Assembly: GCA_965644315.1 (NCBI GenBank)
Contig: CBFFRQ010000088.1
Span: 179,834 to 243,833 of the forward strand
Source: Caecitellus pseudoparvulus
Taxonomy: Eukaryota; Bigyra: Bicosoecida
Length of the DNA: 64,000 nucleotides
Reading direction: 5' to 3'
Shown in pieces: positions 41,145-50,710 of this stretch. The position numbers were made by a program, and so were the translations under genes. Position 1 is the stretch's first letter; each line of letters starts with the position of its first letter. Below the pieces are notes generated by a model. The model was not told the DNA's origin and ran no database searches. It saw only the letters and a program-made list of their open reading frames with translations.

Positions 41145-42763
41145 CTACTTCTTGCGGGATTGGGATGATGTGCTGGTGATGCGGCGCTTAGTCCCGCGGC
41201 CACCCGTCGCGCTGCCACCCGCGCCAGCCGCTGCGGGGGCAGCAGCGGCAGCAGCTGCGGTGCTCTTGAGAGGTTCACTTGTGGCTGCAGTGCTCTTGAG
41301 GGGCTTGCTTGCGGCTGCTGCTGCGAAGGGGTCCTTCTTGGCGCCCCCGCCGAAGAACGAGTCCATGCGTTTCTGGTTGCCCACTTTACGGGCCTTCTTG
41401 AGGCGTTTCAAGGCACTGCGCACGCGGTCTTCATTGAAGCCCTTCTCACCCACCAGGAAGTCCACGACCCTGCGATTAGGAAGCGGCGCAGTGTGGGTGA
41501 GCGTGTGGTGCGAGGGTCCTGGGCGCGCTGTGCCACACACCCCTGCTCATCGGCGTCACCCCACTTGGCTTCCACCTCAGTGTGGGGCAGCACCTCGTGG
41601 TGCAAGAACAGCTCACGCGCCTCGCGCCAGTTGAAGTCCTCTGGTGCAGGCAGCTTGTCCGCCGCCACCTTCGCCAGCACACCTTCCATGCTGCCCTCGC
41701 TCTTGACGAGCTTGTGCGCAGTCTTGGGGCCCACGCCGGCGATGGTTTTCTTGGTGTAGTCGCTGCCGCAAAGAATGCACATGTCCACGAACTGCGCCTG
41801 GGTGAGGCCCAGTCCCTTCAGCGCCTCGGCCAGGTTGAAGTGCAGGGGGGCCTGGTTGCGGGACGCTGACGCGGTGATGCGCCGGACGAGGTTGGGCGCC
41901 GCGAAGGTGAGCGTGTCCATGTCTTCCGACGCCACGCCCCACACGACGCCCCCTGCCGCCAGCTCTGCGCACTGGGCTTCTGCTTCGCAGGGAGCCGTGA
42001 CGACGGGCATGCCCATGAGGGCCAGGAGCTTCTTGCAGTCTTCCTGGTGCTGCTTCGTCATCACGATGGTGCGCTTCGAGAACTTCTCAATGTCAGCCAC
42101 CGTTCCAGACTCCACTGCAGTGGCCATGTCCTTCTCGGCAGCTTCGCGCGCCGCGCGGCGCTTGGCGATCTGGGGAAACGCAGCCGAAACGGCACGTGCA
42201 CAGGCAAACGTGCGCGTGAGCGCAACCCGGAGCGCTCCACGCACCTCCTCCTCCTTCATCTTGGGAGGCTTCCCATCAAAGACAAAGAGGGGCTTCACAC
42301 CAGATTCCAACAGCCGAATGGTGCGTGACAGCATGCCTTGAAGGTGACTGAGTATGCGAAGATCGTCGTACTCGGGGGTACGGCTTTTGAACGGTTGCAG
42401 GGCTGCACATGCGCCCAGGCACACACCTTGTCACTTCCCCCGCCTCATTTGTGAGCATTTGCGCTGGCCCGTCGCCATCACTTGCTCTCACCGCCACGAG
42501 GAACTGCGTCAGGCGCCATGGATGCTGGGTGCGGTCTTTCACAGTGGCTGGAGCTCCCGCCTGCCGTACCTGGTAAATGAAGTTCGACGCGTCGATGGCC
42601 AGCTTGCGGCCCATGAGCTGCTTCAAAGGCACTTCCTTGACTGCCTTTGGCGCCATGTCCATCAGCAGCTTCGTCAGACTCTGCGCATTGGGAGGCGGAA
42701 GGCACTTGCCTGGTGGGCAGTCAGGGCAGGGCTCGCACTGCTGCTGCGAACCTTGATGCCCAT
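41145..42763 (-). CDS. FEN1: Flap endonuclease 1
   Basis: Structure-specific nuclease removing 5' flaps in Okazaki fragment maturation and base-excision repair. Six exons on the minus strand: 42763-42752, 42680-42570, 42503-42427, 42347-42245, 42169-41541 and 41469-41145 (418 residues; human 380). Exon 1 codes only for MGIK. Introns are 66-79 nt; the first donor is the unusual GTTCGC. All metal ligands are readable: [34 protein letters not shown] and CGSDYT. A PCNA-binding box QKRMDSFF lies after the nuclease core, followed by an Ala-rich basic tail ending in QSRKK. An active replication enzyme is expected. Confidence 0.95.
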
Positions 42764-43212
42764 GGTGAGATGACAGGAGAGGTGGCACGTTCACAACTAT
42801 TGGTGGGATGCACCGCACTTGCTGGGTGGGGCTGGCAGGGCGCTGGCTCTGCACGTTGGTTTGGGTACTGTGCTCAAATGCTCCACGATGTGGGACACAC
42901 CAGTGCACTGCCACGGCCACGAATAATGGGCCACTCGAGGCTGGAAGGGTGGCTGCAGCGTGGTGCACTTCCATTTCATTGTCTCTCTCGGCGCGGCAAG
43001 GGCAGCCCTTGAAGTGCTGCAGGCGGTTGTGGGCAGTTGCCGACTGAGCGCAGCTGAGTGCCACAACCCCCAGAGCCAGGCAGCAGAAAAGCTCTCACAA
43101 ATAAATGCACGCTAAGCTCCTAGGCGACTCCAGTACTGCGTCGTTGAGACCGCTTGACCTTGTCAAGCGTGCCTGCTGTGCAGCCGGAGCACCTCGCCAC
43201 GCCAGCCCAGAC
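42764..43212. promoter_or_regulatory. Divergent intergenic region, FEN1 / DSS1
   Basis: 449 bp shared by two housekeeping genes transcribed outward. I see no gene, strong repeat or copy of the GCGGAAAT element in it. Confidence 0.35.
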
Positions 43213-43584
43213 ATGGCGGCCGCCGCAGACCATGAGGGAGACTTGGACCTCAGCAAGGCCAGCAAGCAGGAGATGCAGAAAGCACTGACTGAGGGAAAGA
43301 TGCCGCAGATGCGCATCTTGGAGGAGGATGACGAGTTCGAGGAGTTCGAAGAAGGCTGTGCGTACTTGCGTTGCGCTGGCGTTTCGACCCGCGCATGTCA
43401 GCTGTGCGCCGTCGCCTGTGCAGCGTGGACTCCCGCTGACGCGACAAAGGACGACGAGAAGATGTGGCAGGACGATTGGGATGATGATGAGATCGACACA
43501 GGGTTCTGCAACCAGCTGCGAGCCCAGCTCGTTGCCAGTGGTGTGCTGCCCTCCGGCGGCAGTGCTGCCGAGGGCAAAGCCTGA
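43213..43584 (+). CDS. SEM1: 26S proteasome complex subunit DSS1/SEM1
   Basis: Small acidic intrinsically disordered protein of the proteasome lid and of TREX-2/BRCA2-type complexes. Exons 43213-43357 and 43424-43584 give 101 residues. The 66-nt intron (GTGCGT...GTGCAG) is in frame without a stop, so unspliced reading would add 22 false residues. Splicing joins the first acidic block LEEDDEFEEFEE to SWTPADATKDDEK; the second block MWQDDWDDDEID is followed by the C-terminal helix FCNQLRAQL. Both acidic-aromatic binding blocks of the family are present. It has an N-terminal extension of about 30 residues relative to the roughly 70-residue animal protein. It ends 6 bp from the convergent LCMT1 gene. 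Confidence 0.93.
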   Translation: MAAAADHEGDLDLSKASKQEMQKALTEGKMPQMRILEEDDEFEEFEEGCAYLRCAGVSTRACQLCAVACAAWTPADATKDDEKMWQDDWDDDEIDTGFCNQLRAQLVASGVLPSGGSAAEGKA

Positions 43585-43590
43585 ATGCAT

Positions 43591-44912
43591 TCACTTCGCG
43601 TCAGTCTCCAGGTTGGCGAACAGCACCCGCCGCATAGCCTGGACACCAGTCTCTCCTGGAGGGGGCTCTGTCGTGGTTTCTGCCGCAGGGCTCGGTTCGG
43701 GGGCTGCCTGTCCACTCTCAAGCCTCCCTCCAACCGACGCGTACATCGCGTAGTGGCGCATCATGATGCTCCACTCCTCCACCTCATCCAGCGGCTCCAG
43801 ACGCTGCAGTCGCTTCCACTCGTCCTTGTCCACCAGGTTGCTCCACAACGCCTCCATGCTGAGTGCGGCGCTGGAGTGAAACCCTGCTGCGGCGCTGCGC
43901 TGCATCAGGGCTGCCTCGTCCGGCACGTCGTGGATGCCGCGAAAGGGGCTGCCCATCGCAGCCAGGTTGTCCACCATGATGCGCCCGAAGGCGTCGTCGG
44001 GGTGCACGGGGTCATACGCCAGCAGCCCCACCAAGTCAAAGGCCCCGTGCAGCGTGGCGAGCAGCCCCTGCACGCAGTCACTGGGCATGTACACCAGGAC
44101 GCACTCAGCTAGCACTAGTGTTGGCAGTCTGCAGCAAGGCGGGCGTGTGTGCTGGCCTGTGCAGAGGCAGTGCCGCCGGCCACGAAGCAGTGCACGCACC
44201 CGGAGTCAAGCCCTGACTCGTCCAACCACGCTGCCACGGCAGCGGTATCCGTGAGGTCGCACGTGGCGAGGGCGTAGTCTGCAGCAACTATGCTGCCCCC
44301 AGTGGCTGCGTCACCAGCCTCAAAATGAACCGCCGGTGCGCCAGGCGGTGCCGTGAGAAGATCTTGCATGGCGCTGGATGCTTGAATCGCCTCTGCCTTG
44401 AAGTGCGTCACGGCTGGCAGGTCCACCTCCACAAACCTCGCAAATCGAATATCTTGCTTCTGCAAGGAATTGGGAATGCTACGAGCGCTTAGAGTGCAAG
44501 CCCCGGCAAAGCAAGTAAAGCACCGTGCTCCTCACCGCCAGATCGAAGTACGTCGTGTCCAGACCACCGCCGAGGGCGATGACCTGGCAGGCGCCATGCA
44601 TGGCAGCATGAAAAGCCTTCAGTGTCTCTCGGAAAGCGCGGTACCGGGCGTAATAACCTGTCCGGAGAGTCGTGTGTGCTGAGCGTGCCGGCGTCTGAGC
44701 AGGGGCAACCAATTTCCGCGAGCCTCACCCCGGTGGATGATGGGGCTCTTGCGCTTCCACTTGATGCCGAACTCGTCGAGGAAGGGGTCTGAGAAGTACC
44801 CCAGCGCATGGCATGCTCCCTTGGCTGCAAGAGCCTCCATGCTTGTCTGCGCCACGCCAGTGGCCCTCAACGGCCGCCGTCTGCGGCTGCGCCCTGGCCC
44901 GGAAGCTGCCAT
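43591..44912 (-). CDS. LCMT1: Leucine carboxyl methyltransferase 1
   Basis: Methylates the C-terminal leucine of the PP2A catalytic subunit. Four exons: 44912-44729, 44657-44536, 44459-44200 and 44128-43591 (367 residues). Introns are 71, 76 and 71 nt. Splicing restores IIHRG+YYARYRAF, the SAM-binding IALGGGLDTTYFDLA joined to KQDIRFARFVEVDLP, and LPTLVLAECVLVYM. The C-terminal MRHYAMYASVGG also fits the family. Intron 1 contains the recurring 13-mer at 44707-44719. The tail after about residue 330 is Glu/Pro-rich and not conserved. Confidence 0.93.
44707..44719 (-). promoter_or_regulatory. GCGGAAATTGGTT element in LCMT1 intron 1
   Basis: Second of three exact 13-mer copies; on the coding strand it lies ten bases downstream of the intron 1 donor. 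Confidence 0.4.
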
Positions 44913-45295
44913 GCCGAAGGGAGGCAGACGGCGTCTGCACGCTTGCCAGTTACAGGTGGGGTGCGTGCAGTATATGAATCAGCACGGCTTCGAGTGCCTG
45001 GAGTGACAATATTTGCCTTGATGCTATACTGTGGAAAGAATATGTAAAGTAGTAGATACTTATTTCGGATAGGGAAATGTAGCGCAAGAGAAAGTCAACG
45101 CTTGCTCGTAACTACACGTGCAACATACACATGGAACCTTAAGACACTACAGGTTTTGGGTTTGCAGTAGTGTCAAAATCTCTAATGCATTCGCTCTGTC
45201 ACTCTACATGCGGTGTATTGCTGCCGACATCCATTTCACCTCTGCGACTCGCTCCAGTGTTCAGCTGACGCGTTGCACAGGCACTCTGCAGCTCG
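44913..45295. other. AT-richer intergenic region, LCMT1 5' / UBR gene 3'
   Basis: 383 bp between the LCMT1 start and the stop of the upstream same-strand UBR-box gene. From about 45005 to 45240 it is clearly AT-richer than its surroundings. It must contain the UBR-gene 3' end and the LCMT1 promoter. No gene is seen; a hairpin lies at 45143-45174. Confidence 0.5.
45143..45174. other. Hairpin in the AT-richer intergenic region
   Basis: Perfect 8-bp arms GACACTAC (45143-45150) and GTAGTGTC (45167-45174) enclose 16 bases. It lies about 120 bp past the UBR-gene stop, so it could mark that gene's 3' end. Confidence 0.35.
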
Positions 45296-47917
45296 CTACG
45301 TGCCGCTCACGGTTGCTGCCTCGGCAGAGGGCACGGCGAGCAGTGGGCAGCGGGCTGGGAAGTGCCCCTGGCCGCGGCAAGAAGGGCAGATGGCGTGCCA
45401 GGACGGCAGCGCCAGCACTGTGTCGTCCACCGTGAAGCCGCCCTGGGACCCACTGGCTGTGTGCACGCCCCGGAACAGACGTGCAGCAGGAGTCAGGACC
45501 AGGGCTTGGGAAGCGAAGCACACGCGTCGCAGCGCCGCGGTGAGTGGGGCAGACCGCGCCACTTCCTCCCACTCTGGGGCGGGGGACTGCTCAGACAGAG
45601 CCCGGCCTGGCGTGCCCTGTGGCAAGGCATCCGCAGATTGCGTGTGCGCCACCCATGAAGCTTGCAGCTGCGAGGCTCTGGCGGCGCTAGGGCCAGTGGC
45701 AGGGTGCTGCAGCGTGCTCCACAAGGCGTGTGCCGTCCACAGCAAACCCTGTGCCGCGCCGAGCACTGGCTCACTGCAGCCCTGCACAGGTTGCAGCCCT
45801 GGCACACAAGATGCACACTCAAGTGCACTCTCTGCGACTGCCCTTCCCCACGCGGCAAGGTCGCCTGCAGGGCCGGAAGATAAGGACACCTGCGCCACCT
45901 CGGCTGCCTCCAGGACGTCAAATGCGTTGACGAGGTGCAGCCCGAAGTCGGCGTCGCAGACGGGAGCGAGGGACGCCAGGTCGGAGGTCACCTTTAGCAC
46001 GCGGGGGTCCAGGAACAGGCGGTGCAGGGGCGCCAGGGGCGTGTCGGTGAGCTCGGCGCCCGGTTCAGCCAGCGGCCCAGTCCAGTCGGTGTAGCGCACC
46101 ACGACAGGGTGCCTGACGTCCCGGGTGTGGTGGCACCGCCACATGGCGCAGACATCGAGAACAGCGAGGTTTGAGGGCGTGACGAGGAGCAAGTGTCCCA
46201 GGCGCTGAGCGCCTGACCGCGTGTTCGCCCTGGCCACCCTCACGCCAGGCGGCACAGGCTCAAACACGGCGTGCAGGCCCAGGAGGCACTTGCCATGCGT
46301 GTGGTCTGCCAGGAACTGCTGGACCCACTTCTGCAGCTGCGGCATGGACGTGATGCGCTGCTGAGGGACGCAGTTCAGTGCAGGCACGGTCGATGGCGTT
46401 GCGCTTGGCCAGGGTGCATCGAGCAGAGCCTCGCACTGTGGCAGCCCCGGGGGCTGCTGGTCTGGACCACTTTGCTCTGACAGAGCCTTGGGGGTCTCTG
46501 TCAGGTCCTCTGCAGCTGCCCCCGCTGCTCTGTGAGCCGCGCCGATGCTGGGCTGCAGCACCGATCCATCCGCAGCCACTGCCTGCAGGGTGGCAGGTGC
46601 TGCATCCTGCGCCTGGGCATGAGGTGCAGAGGCCTGCCCCGTCAAGGGTGCGTGATCTGTGGCTGCCAGTGTGTGGGCGCGGCGAGCCGCTGTGCTGCTG
46701 CGTGCGGCCCTCGCCTGCTCTAGCGCTTCGCTGGTCCGCCGTCCGTCGTGCAGGTCAGTCACCCACGCCTCTCGCTGGCACCGACCCAGGACCTGCTGCA
46801 GGCTCAGGTGCACCTTGTCCCGGTACGCCTCTGTGGCCAGCTTGGACTCGGCGACGGCCCAGCCTGGCACGAGGGGGTTGGCAGGTCCACCCCCAGCAGC
46901 CCGCCGGAACTTGGCCACGCCGGGCAGGGCAGAGCAGTGCAGGAGAGCATCGAGGGTTGGCTGCCGAGGACGCTTCCGACTGCGGGTAGTGAGGGCCTGT
47001 CGAGACAGCTGTGCGTGCAGGGGTTGCAGGCACTGCGTGGCAAGGCAGGGTGGCCACTGGTGTAGGGGCATGGGGGGGGATGTCAGTGCGAGGTCGACGA
47101 AGACCCGCCCAGACCCCTGACTGCCCAAACCCAGCCCCGCAGCCTCTGCGTCCGCGTGGAGCTGCCCTGCAACCCCTGGCGTGCGGGGAGCCACACCAGC
47201 GCTGCTACTCAGTGCCGGTGGCATGCACTTGACAGTTGGTGGGCGTGGCAGGGACAGCAGCAGCGCCAGCAGCAGCGGCGGCGTGGCACCCTCATCCACG
47301 AGGCACGCCGGTAGCATGGCGTGCAGAGCTTGTGCTCGCTGCCATGTGGAGCCTTCCTCTGCGGCAGCCTGAGCTGCGGCGTCAGCTAAAAGGCCCAGGG
47401 CGCTGGGCAGGTGAGGGTGCCGGGGGCAGCACCGGGCACCCGAGCCGCCCAGCTTGTGCACCCTCAGCAGGGGCGAGTGGCGCACGATGCGGATCAAGCG
47501 GTGTGCGTCGAAGGCTGGCAGACGCCCGTCGGGGTCTTGCTCTCGCAGGAGGCGGGCCAGGGCAGCCACGCGCACCTGCCCCTGTCCGTCGGTGTCTGAG
47601 TTCAGGGTGTCCACGGCGTGGTCGTCCTGAGGAGTGGCGAAACACCACAGCACCGCAGCTGTCAGGACAGCCGCATCCACATCGGCTTGTGTGGCAAAGG
47701 CGCTGGGCAGGCGAACGCCGCCTGCGAAACACGCGCCCCCAATGCCACAAGCACACGCTCCCGAGCGCTGCTCGGAGCTGAGAACCCTAAGCATGTGGCC
47801 CGCATGGCAGCGTTTGATGCACTGAGCGCACACCGCCTGCATGCCACAGGACAGGCACGCGGCGATTACTGTGTGTGTCGCCGGGGCGCCCTCATGGAAG
47901 CGGGCGCACACGGCCAT
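45296..47917 (-). CDS. UBR-box protein with exonuclease-like domain and zinc knuckle
   Basis: 873 residues from the ATG at 47917 (CAACATGGCC, the local start context); the frame opens a little earlier but only from non-ATG codons. The N-terminus is a UBR-type zinc module: C..FHEG, then CLSCGMQAVCAQCIKRCHAGH, then GACACG, matching the Cys/His spacing of N-degron-recognising UBR boxes. The middle is helical and low-complexity. Residues about 590-750 resemble a DnaQ/RNase D fold (LDPRVLKVTSDLASLAPV, then FGLHLVNAFDVLEAAEVA), but the first catalytic DxE position reads LGLHAVFE, so activity is doubtful. The C-terminus has a zinc knuckle, CPSCRGQGHFPARC. I know no protein with this combination. The second half is more tentative than the first. 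Confidence 0.65.
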   Translation of the reverse strand: MAVCARFHEGAPATHTVIAACLSCGMQAVCAQCIKRCHAGHMLRVLSSEQRSGACACGIGGACFAGGVRLPSAFATQADVDAAVLTAAVLWCFATPQDDHAVDTLNSDTDGQGQVRVAALARLLREQDPDGRLPAFDAHRLIRIVRHSPLLRVHKLGGSGARCCPRHPHLPSALGLLADAAAQAAAEEGSTWQRAQALHAMLPACLVDEGATPPLLLALLLSLPRPPTVKCMPPALSSSAGVAPRTPGVAGQLHADAEAAGLGLGSQGSGRVFVDLALTSPPMPLHQWPPCLATQCLQPLHAQLSRQALTTRSRKRPRQPTLDALLHCSALPGVAKFRRAAGGGPANPLVPGWAVAESKLATEAYRDKVHLSLQQVLGRCQREAWVTDLHDGRRTSEALEQARAARSSTAARRAHTLAATDHAPLTGQASAPHAQAQDAAPATLQAVAADGSVLQPSIGAAHRAAGAAAEDLTETPKALSEQSGPDQQPPGLPQCEALLDAPWPSATPSTVPALNCVPQQRITSMPQLQKWVQQFLADHTHGKCLLGLHAVFEPVPPGVRVARANTRSGAQRLGHLLLVTPSNLAVLDVCAMWRCHHTRDVRHPVVVRYTDWTGPLAEPGAELTDTPLAPLHRLFLDPRVLKVTSDLASLAPVCDADFGLHLVNAFDVLEAAEVAQVSLSSGPAGDLAAWGRAVAESALECASCVPGLQPVQGCSEPVLGAAQGLLWTAHALWSTLQHPATGPSAARASQLQASWVAHTQSADALPQGTPGRALSEQSPAPEWEEVARSAPLTAALRRVCFASQALVLTPAARLFRGVHTASGSQGGFTVDDTVLALPSWHAICPSCRGQGHFPARCPLLAVPSAEAATVSGT

Positions 47918-47932
47918 GTTGTGCTGTGCTCG

Positions 47933-47945
47933 AACCAATTTCCGC
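47933..47945 (-). promoter_or_regulatory. GCGGAAATTGGTT element upstream of the UBR-box gene
   Basis: Third exact copy of the 13-mer, 15 bases upstream of the chosen ATG at 47917. The position mirrors that in the armadillo gene and supports the ATG as the real start. Confidence 0.45.
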
Positions 47946-48168
47946 AGGGCACGCTCACTGCCGCGCTCAAGTGCAGCAAAGCAATGGGCGTCTCTTGGAC
48001 AAACTTCATCCAAGCTCACATTTTAGGGTATGCTTTTGAAATTATTGGCTGGATCATTCGTGCCTGTCTGTCGTAGGCCTTCGCGAAGAAGCGAACGTGA
48101 GCAGTCGTGGCAAAGGCCCCGGCCAAGCAGTCGCTGAGCGACAAGTGGGTCCAGTGCAGTAAGACAGC

Positions 48169-48849
48169 ATGAGTGGCGGCCCATCTGGCACTGCAGTGCG
48201 CCCTGCCCTGCGGGTCGACACGTCCCTGCTCTCAAGCACCGGCCCGGGTCAGCGTCACAGTGATCAAGTCTTCAGCGCTTCGACTGCCGCTGCTGCCGAG
48301 GCGGCTGGTGCATCACAGACCACACTGCCACAAGGGGGTATGCATGACGAGGAGTTGGATCCCTCCCCCGCCCTACTCAGCATGCCGGGCACAGCGTGCT
48401 TCAGGGCTTACTCGGTAGGCTTCCTCGCTGCTCGTCGCTGCGACCCCTGGCCCTCACACATGCCATCCCTCTTGCCTGCTCCACAGCCGCACCCCCACAC
48501 CGGAACGTGGGTGTACATTGAAAATAAGGGGTGGTGCTATCGTGCCCTGTGTATGCCTTCCTCAGCCCCCTCACGACGCGGGGGCAGCGCCCCACAAGCT
48601 TCCTATCGCCTGCGGCACAACCAGGGTTGGGGCGCCTCCATCACCGCTGGCCCTGGAAAGGCTGGGCAGGGAAAGGGGGCACCCCACGGTAGTGCACCCT
48701 CTGGACGCGGCAAGCGGGCCACGCTGAACGTCACTGGGGGACAGCGCCCCCGGCACACCGCAACTGGTCCAGGTAGTCGCCGTGTAGACGAAGACATCCC
48801 ACGGCCGAAAGGGCGCTTGCCCGAGGCCCTCCGCAAGCTGCAGCAGTAG
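48169..48849 (+). CDS. Hypothetical small basic protein
   Basis: Not recognised. The frame opens with MSGGPSGTAVRPALRV and ends at TAG 48847-48849. A likely 72-nt intron (48415-48486, GTAGGC...CTCCACAG) is in frame; splicing gives about 202 residues. After it comes the only distinctive part, GTWVYIENKGWCYRALC, followed by a Gly/Arg-rich basic tail that could bind nucleic acid. It is divergent from the UBR-box gene, 251 bp apart. It may be an independent gene or an upstream exon region. Confidence 0.45.
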   Translation: MSGGPSGTAVRPALRVDTSLLSSTGPGQRHSDQVFSASTAAAAEAAGASQTTLPQGGMHDEELDPSPALLSMPGTACFRAYSVGFLAARRCDPWPSHMPSLLPAPQPHPHTGTWVYIENKGWCYRALCMPSSAPSRRGGSAPQASYRLRHNQGWGASITAGPGKAGQGKGAPHGSAPSGRGKRATLNVTGGQRPRHTATGPGSRRVDEDIPRPKGRLPEALRKLQQ

Positions 48850-49058
48850 GCGAGGGCATGCCCGTCCCGATCACCGAGCTTCCACCACGCCCGCGCAGCG
48901 ACCGTGGTACTGTCGATGATAGCGGCTACCATCTTCGGAGACAGTCGGCGGCCGCTTTCAAATGCCGCCACACTGGCCCACACGCTGATTTCTCTTTCCA
49001 GGCGTGCATTCACGGGCAGCTGCTGCAGCCCCCCTGCAAGAGCCCGTTGTGGTGCGCC

Positions 49059-50574
49059 ATGGCCTTCAAGGACGCTCTGCCGTGGATCCTGCTGCCGGCA
49101 GCCTGCATCGTCAGTCTGAGCATCGCCACCGCACTCGTGCCAGTCAGCCCAGTGCTTCAGCTGGTTGTGATCTCGCCATGCATCGTTTGGATGGGCGCAG
49201 TGGCCTCGCTGTTCCTGCAGCACGCAGGGGAGGAGGTGAGGCATGCCACGCGGCCGATGTGATTTCCGCACTTCGCCTCCGGCACGGGCAGACGCTCCAC
49301 ACGTGCAGGAAGCGCCGGCTCTGGGCACTGAGGACGCGCTTGGATTCCCCATTAGTGCGGGTATCATGCTGGCAGGGCTGTATGGCGCCTTGAAGTTCTT
49401 GAGCCCAGTTTATGTCAATGCTGTTGTGAACGCATACCTCGCCCTCGCCACGTTTGGCGCTGGGGCTGTCTTGCTGGCGGTGCCGACACAGCTGGCATGC
49501 TGCCGCGGCAAGCCTGTGCGGCAGTACACCCTCCCAGTGGTGGGCGAGGTGTCCAGTGTGCACGTGCCGGGCATGCTGCTGGCCGCGGCTGCGTCTGTGG
49601 CTTGGTGTGTTTGCGGGCACTGGGCAGCCAACAACGCCCTTGCCGTGCTGCTGTGCGTGGCTGCTCTGCAGCAGATCACGGTCGGGCGCGTGCGCACCGC
49701 CTTCTTGCTGCTGTCGCTGCTGTTCGTGTACGATATCGTCATGGTGTTCTACACCCCCCTCATGGTCACGGTGGCCAAGAACATCAACGCCCCCATCAAA
49801 CTCATGTTCCCCGCCTCGCCCTCATCCATGGCGGGCCTGTCCTGGCAAGAGGGCCTGGCCTCCATGGGCAACGCTTCCGCCCCCCTCCTGGCGGGCAACT
49901 GGTCCGCCCTCCTCGCAGCCGGCCACGTTGACTCCAACGGCAGCTTCGCCGAGGCGCCCGTGTCCGGCGGGCTGGACACCTCACCTGCGCCTCGCCGTGA
50001 CACGTCCGCCATGCTGGGGCTCGGAGACATCGTCGTGCCAGGCATCTTCGTCGCCATGATGCTGCGCTTCGACGCTTTCCGCGCGGGGGCGTGGAAGCCC
50101 CACCACTTGAAGGCCGACGCCGCACAGCCCGCGAGCACTGACCTTCTGCCACCAGCTCCCGTGAGCCTGGACTTCCCCAAGCCTTACTTCTGGGCACAAA
50201 TGGTGGCGTACCTAGCCTCACTTGCCGTCACGCTGGGCGTCATGTATGTCTTCAAGCATGCCCAGCCAGCCCTGCTGTACCTCGTGCCGGGAACCATGCT
50301 CACAGCCATAGCGACAGCACTGGTTCGCGGGGAGTGGCAGGAGCTCATGGCGTACTCTGAAGCGCCTGGCGATGTTGACCTCATTGTTGAGCTGCAGAGC
50401 ATGCTGAACTCGCTCCTCGGCAAGCAGGGAGAGCAGGGAGAGCAGGGAGAGCAGGTGGAGGAGGCTGCAGTGCCTGCAGCTGAAGGAAAGTCACAAGCTT
50501 CCACCGGCAGCGCTACGGCTAAGTCTGGGGAAGGCTCCGGAGTTCGTCGGCGCCGAGGGCGTGTTGAGGGGTGA
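49059..50574 (+). CDS. SPP: Signal peptide peptidase (presenilin-type aspartyl protease)
   Basis: Intramembrane aspartyl protease of the ER that clears cleaved signal peptides. Exons 49059-49235 and 49309-50574 (480 residues) with a 73-nt intron; an in-frame ATG at 48858 could extend the N-terminus. Nine hydrophobic helices are visible. Catalytic motifs: LLFVYDIVMVF (YD), AMLGLGDIVVPGIF (GLGD) and KHAQPALLYLVP (PAL). MVTVAKNINAPIKLMFP also matches the family closely. The loop between the two catalytic aspartates is longer than usual and rich in Ser, Gly and Ala. The cytosolic tail has a GEQGEQGEQ tripeptide repeat. Intron 1 carries GCGGAAAT (reverse) at 49262-49269. Confidence 0.95.
49262..49269 (-). 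promoter_or_regulatory. GCGGAAAT element (reverse) in SPP intron 1
   Basis: ATTTCCGC within the only SPP intron, part of the recurring set. Confidence 0.35.
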
Positions 50575-50710
50575 TCGTTTCCCTGGCGTTTCATCAGCCT
50601 GCCTTCCCCGACAACCTTGGCGTGTGCAGCTCCAATTCAAACCAGACCCGCTGAATGGATTCGCTGCTGCATGAACCAGGAAGCGTAGGGCTCATCAGTG
50701 CGCCTGAGGG

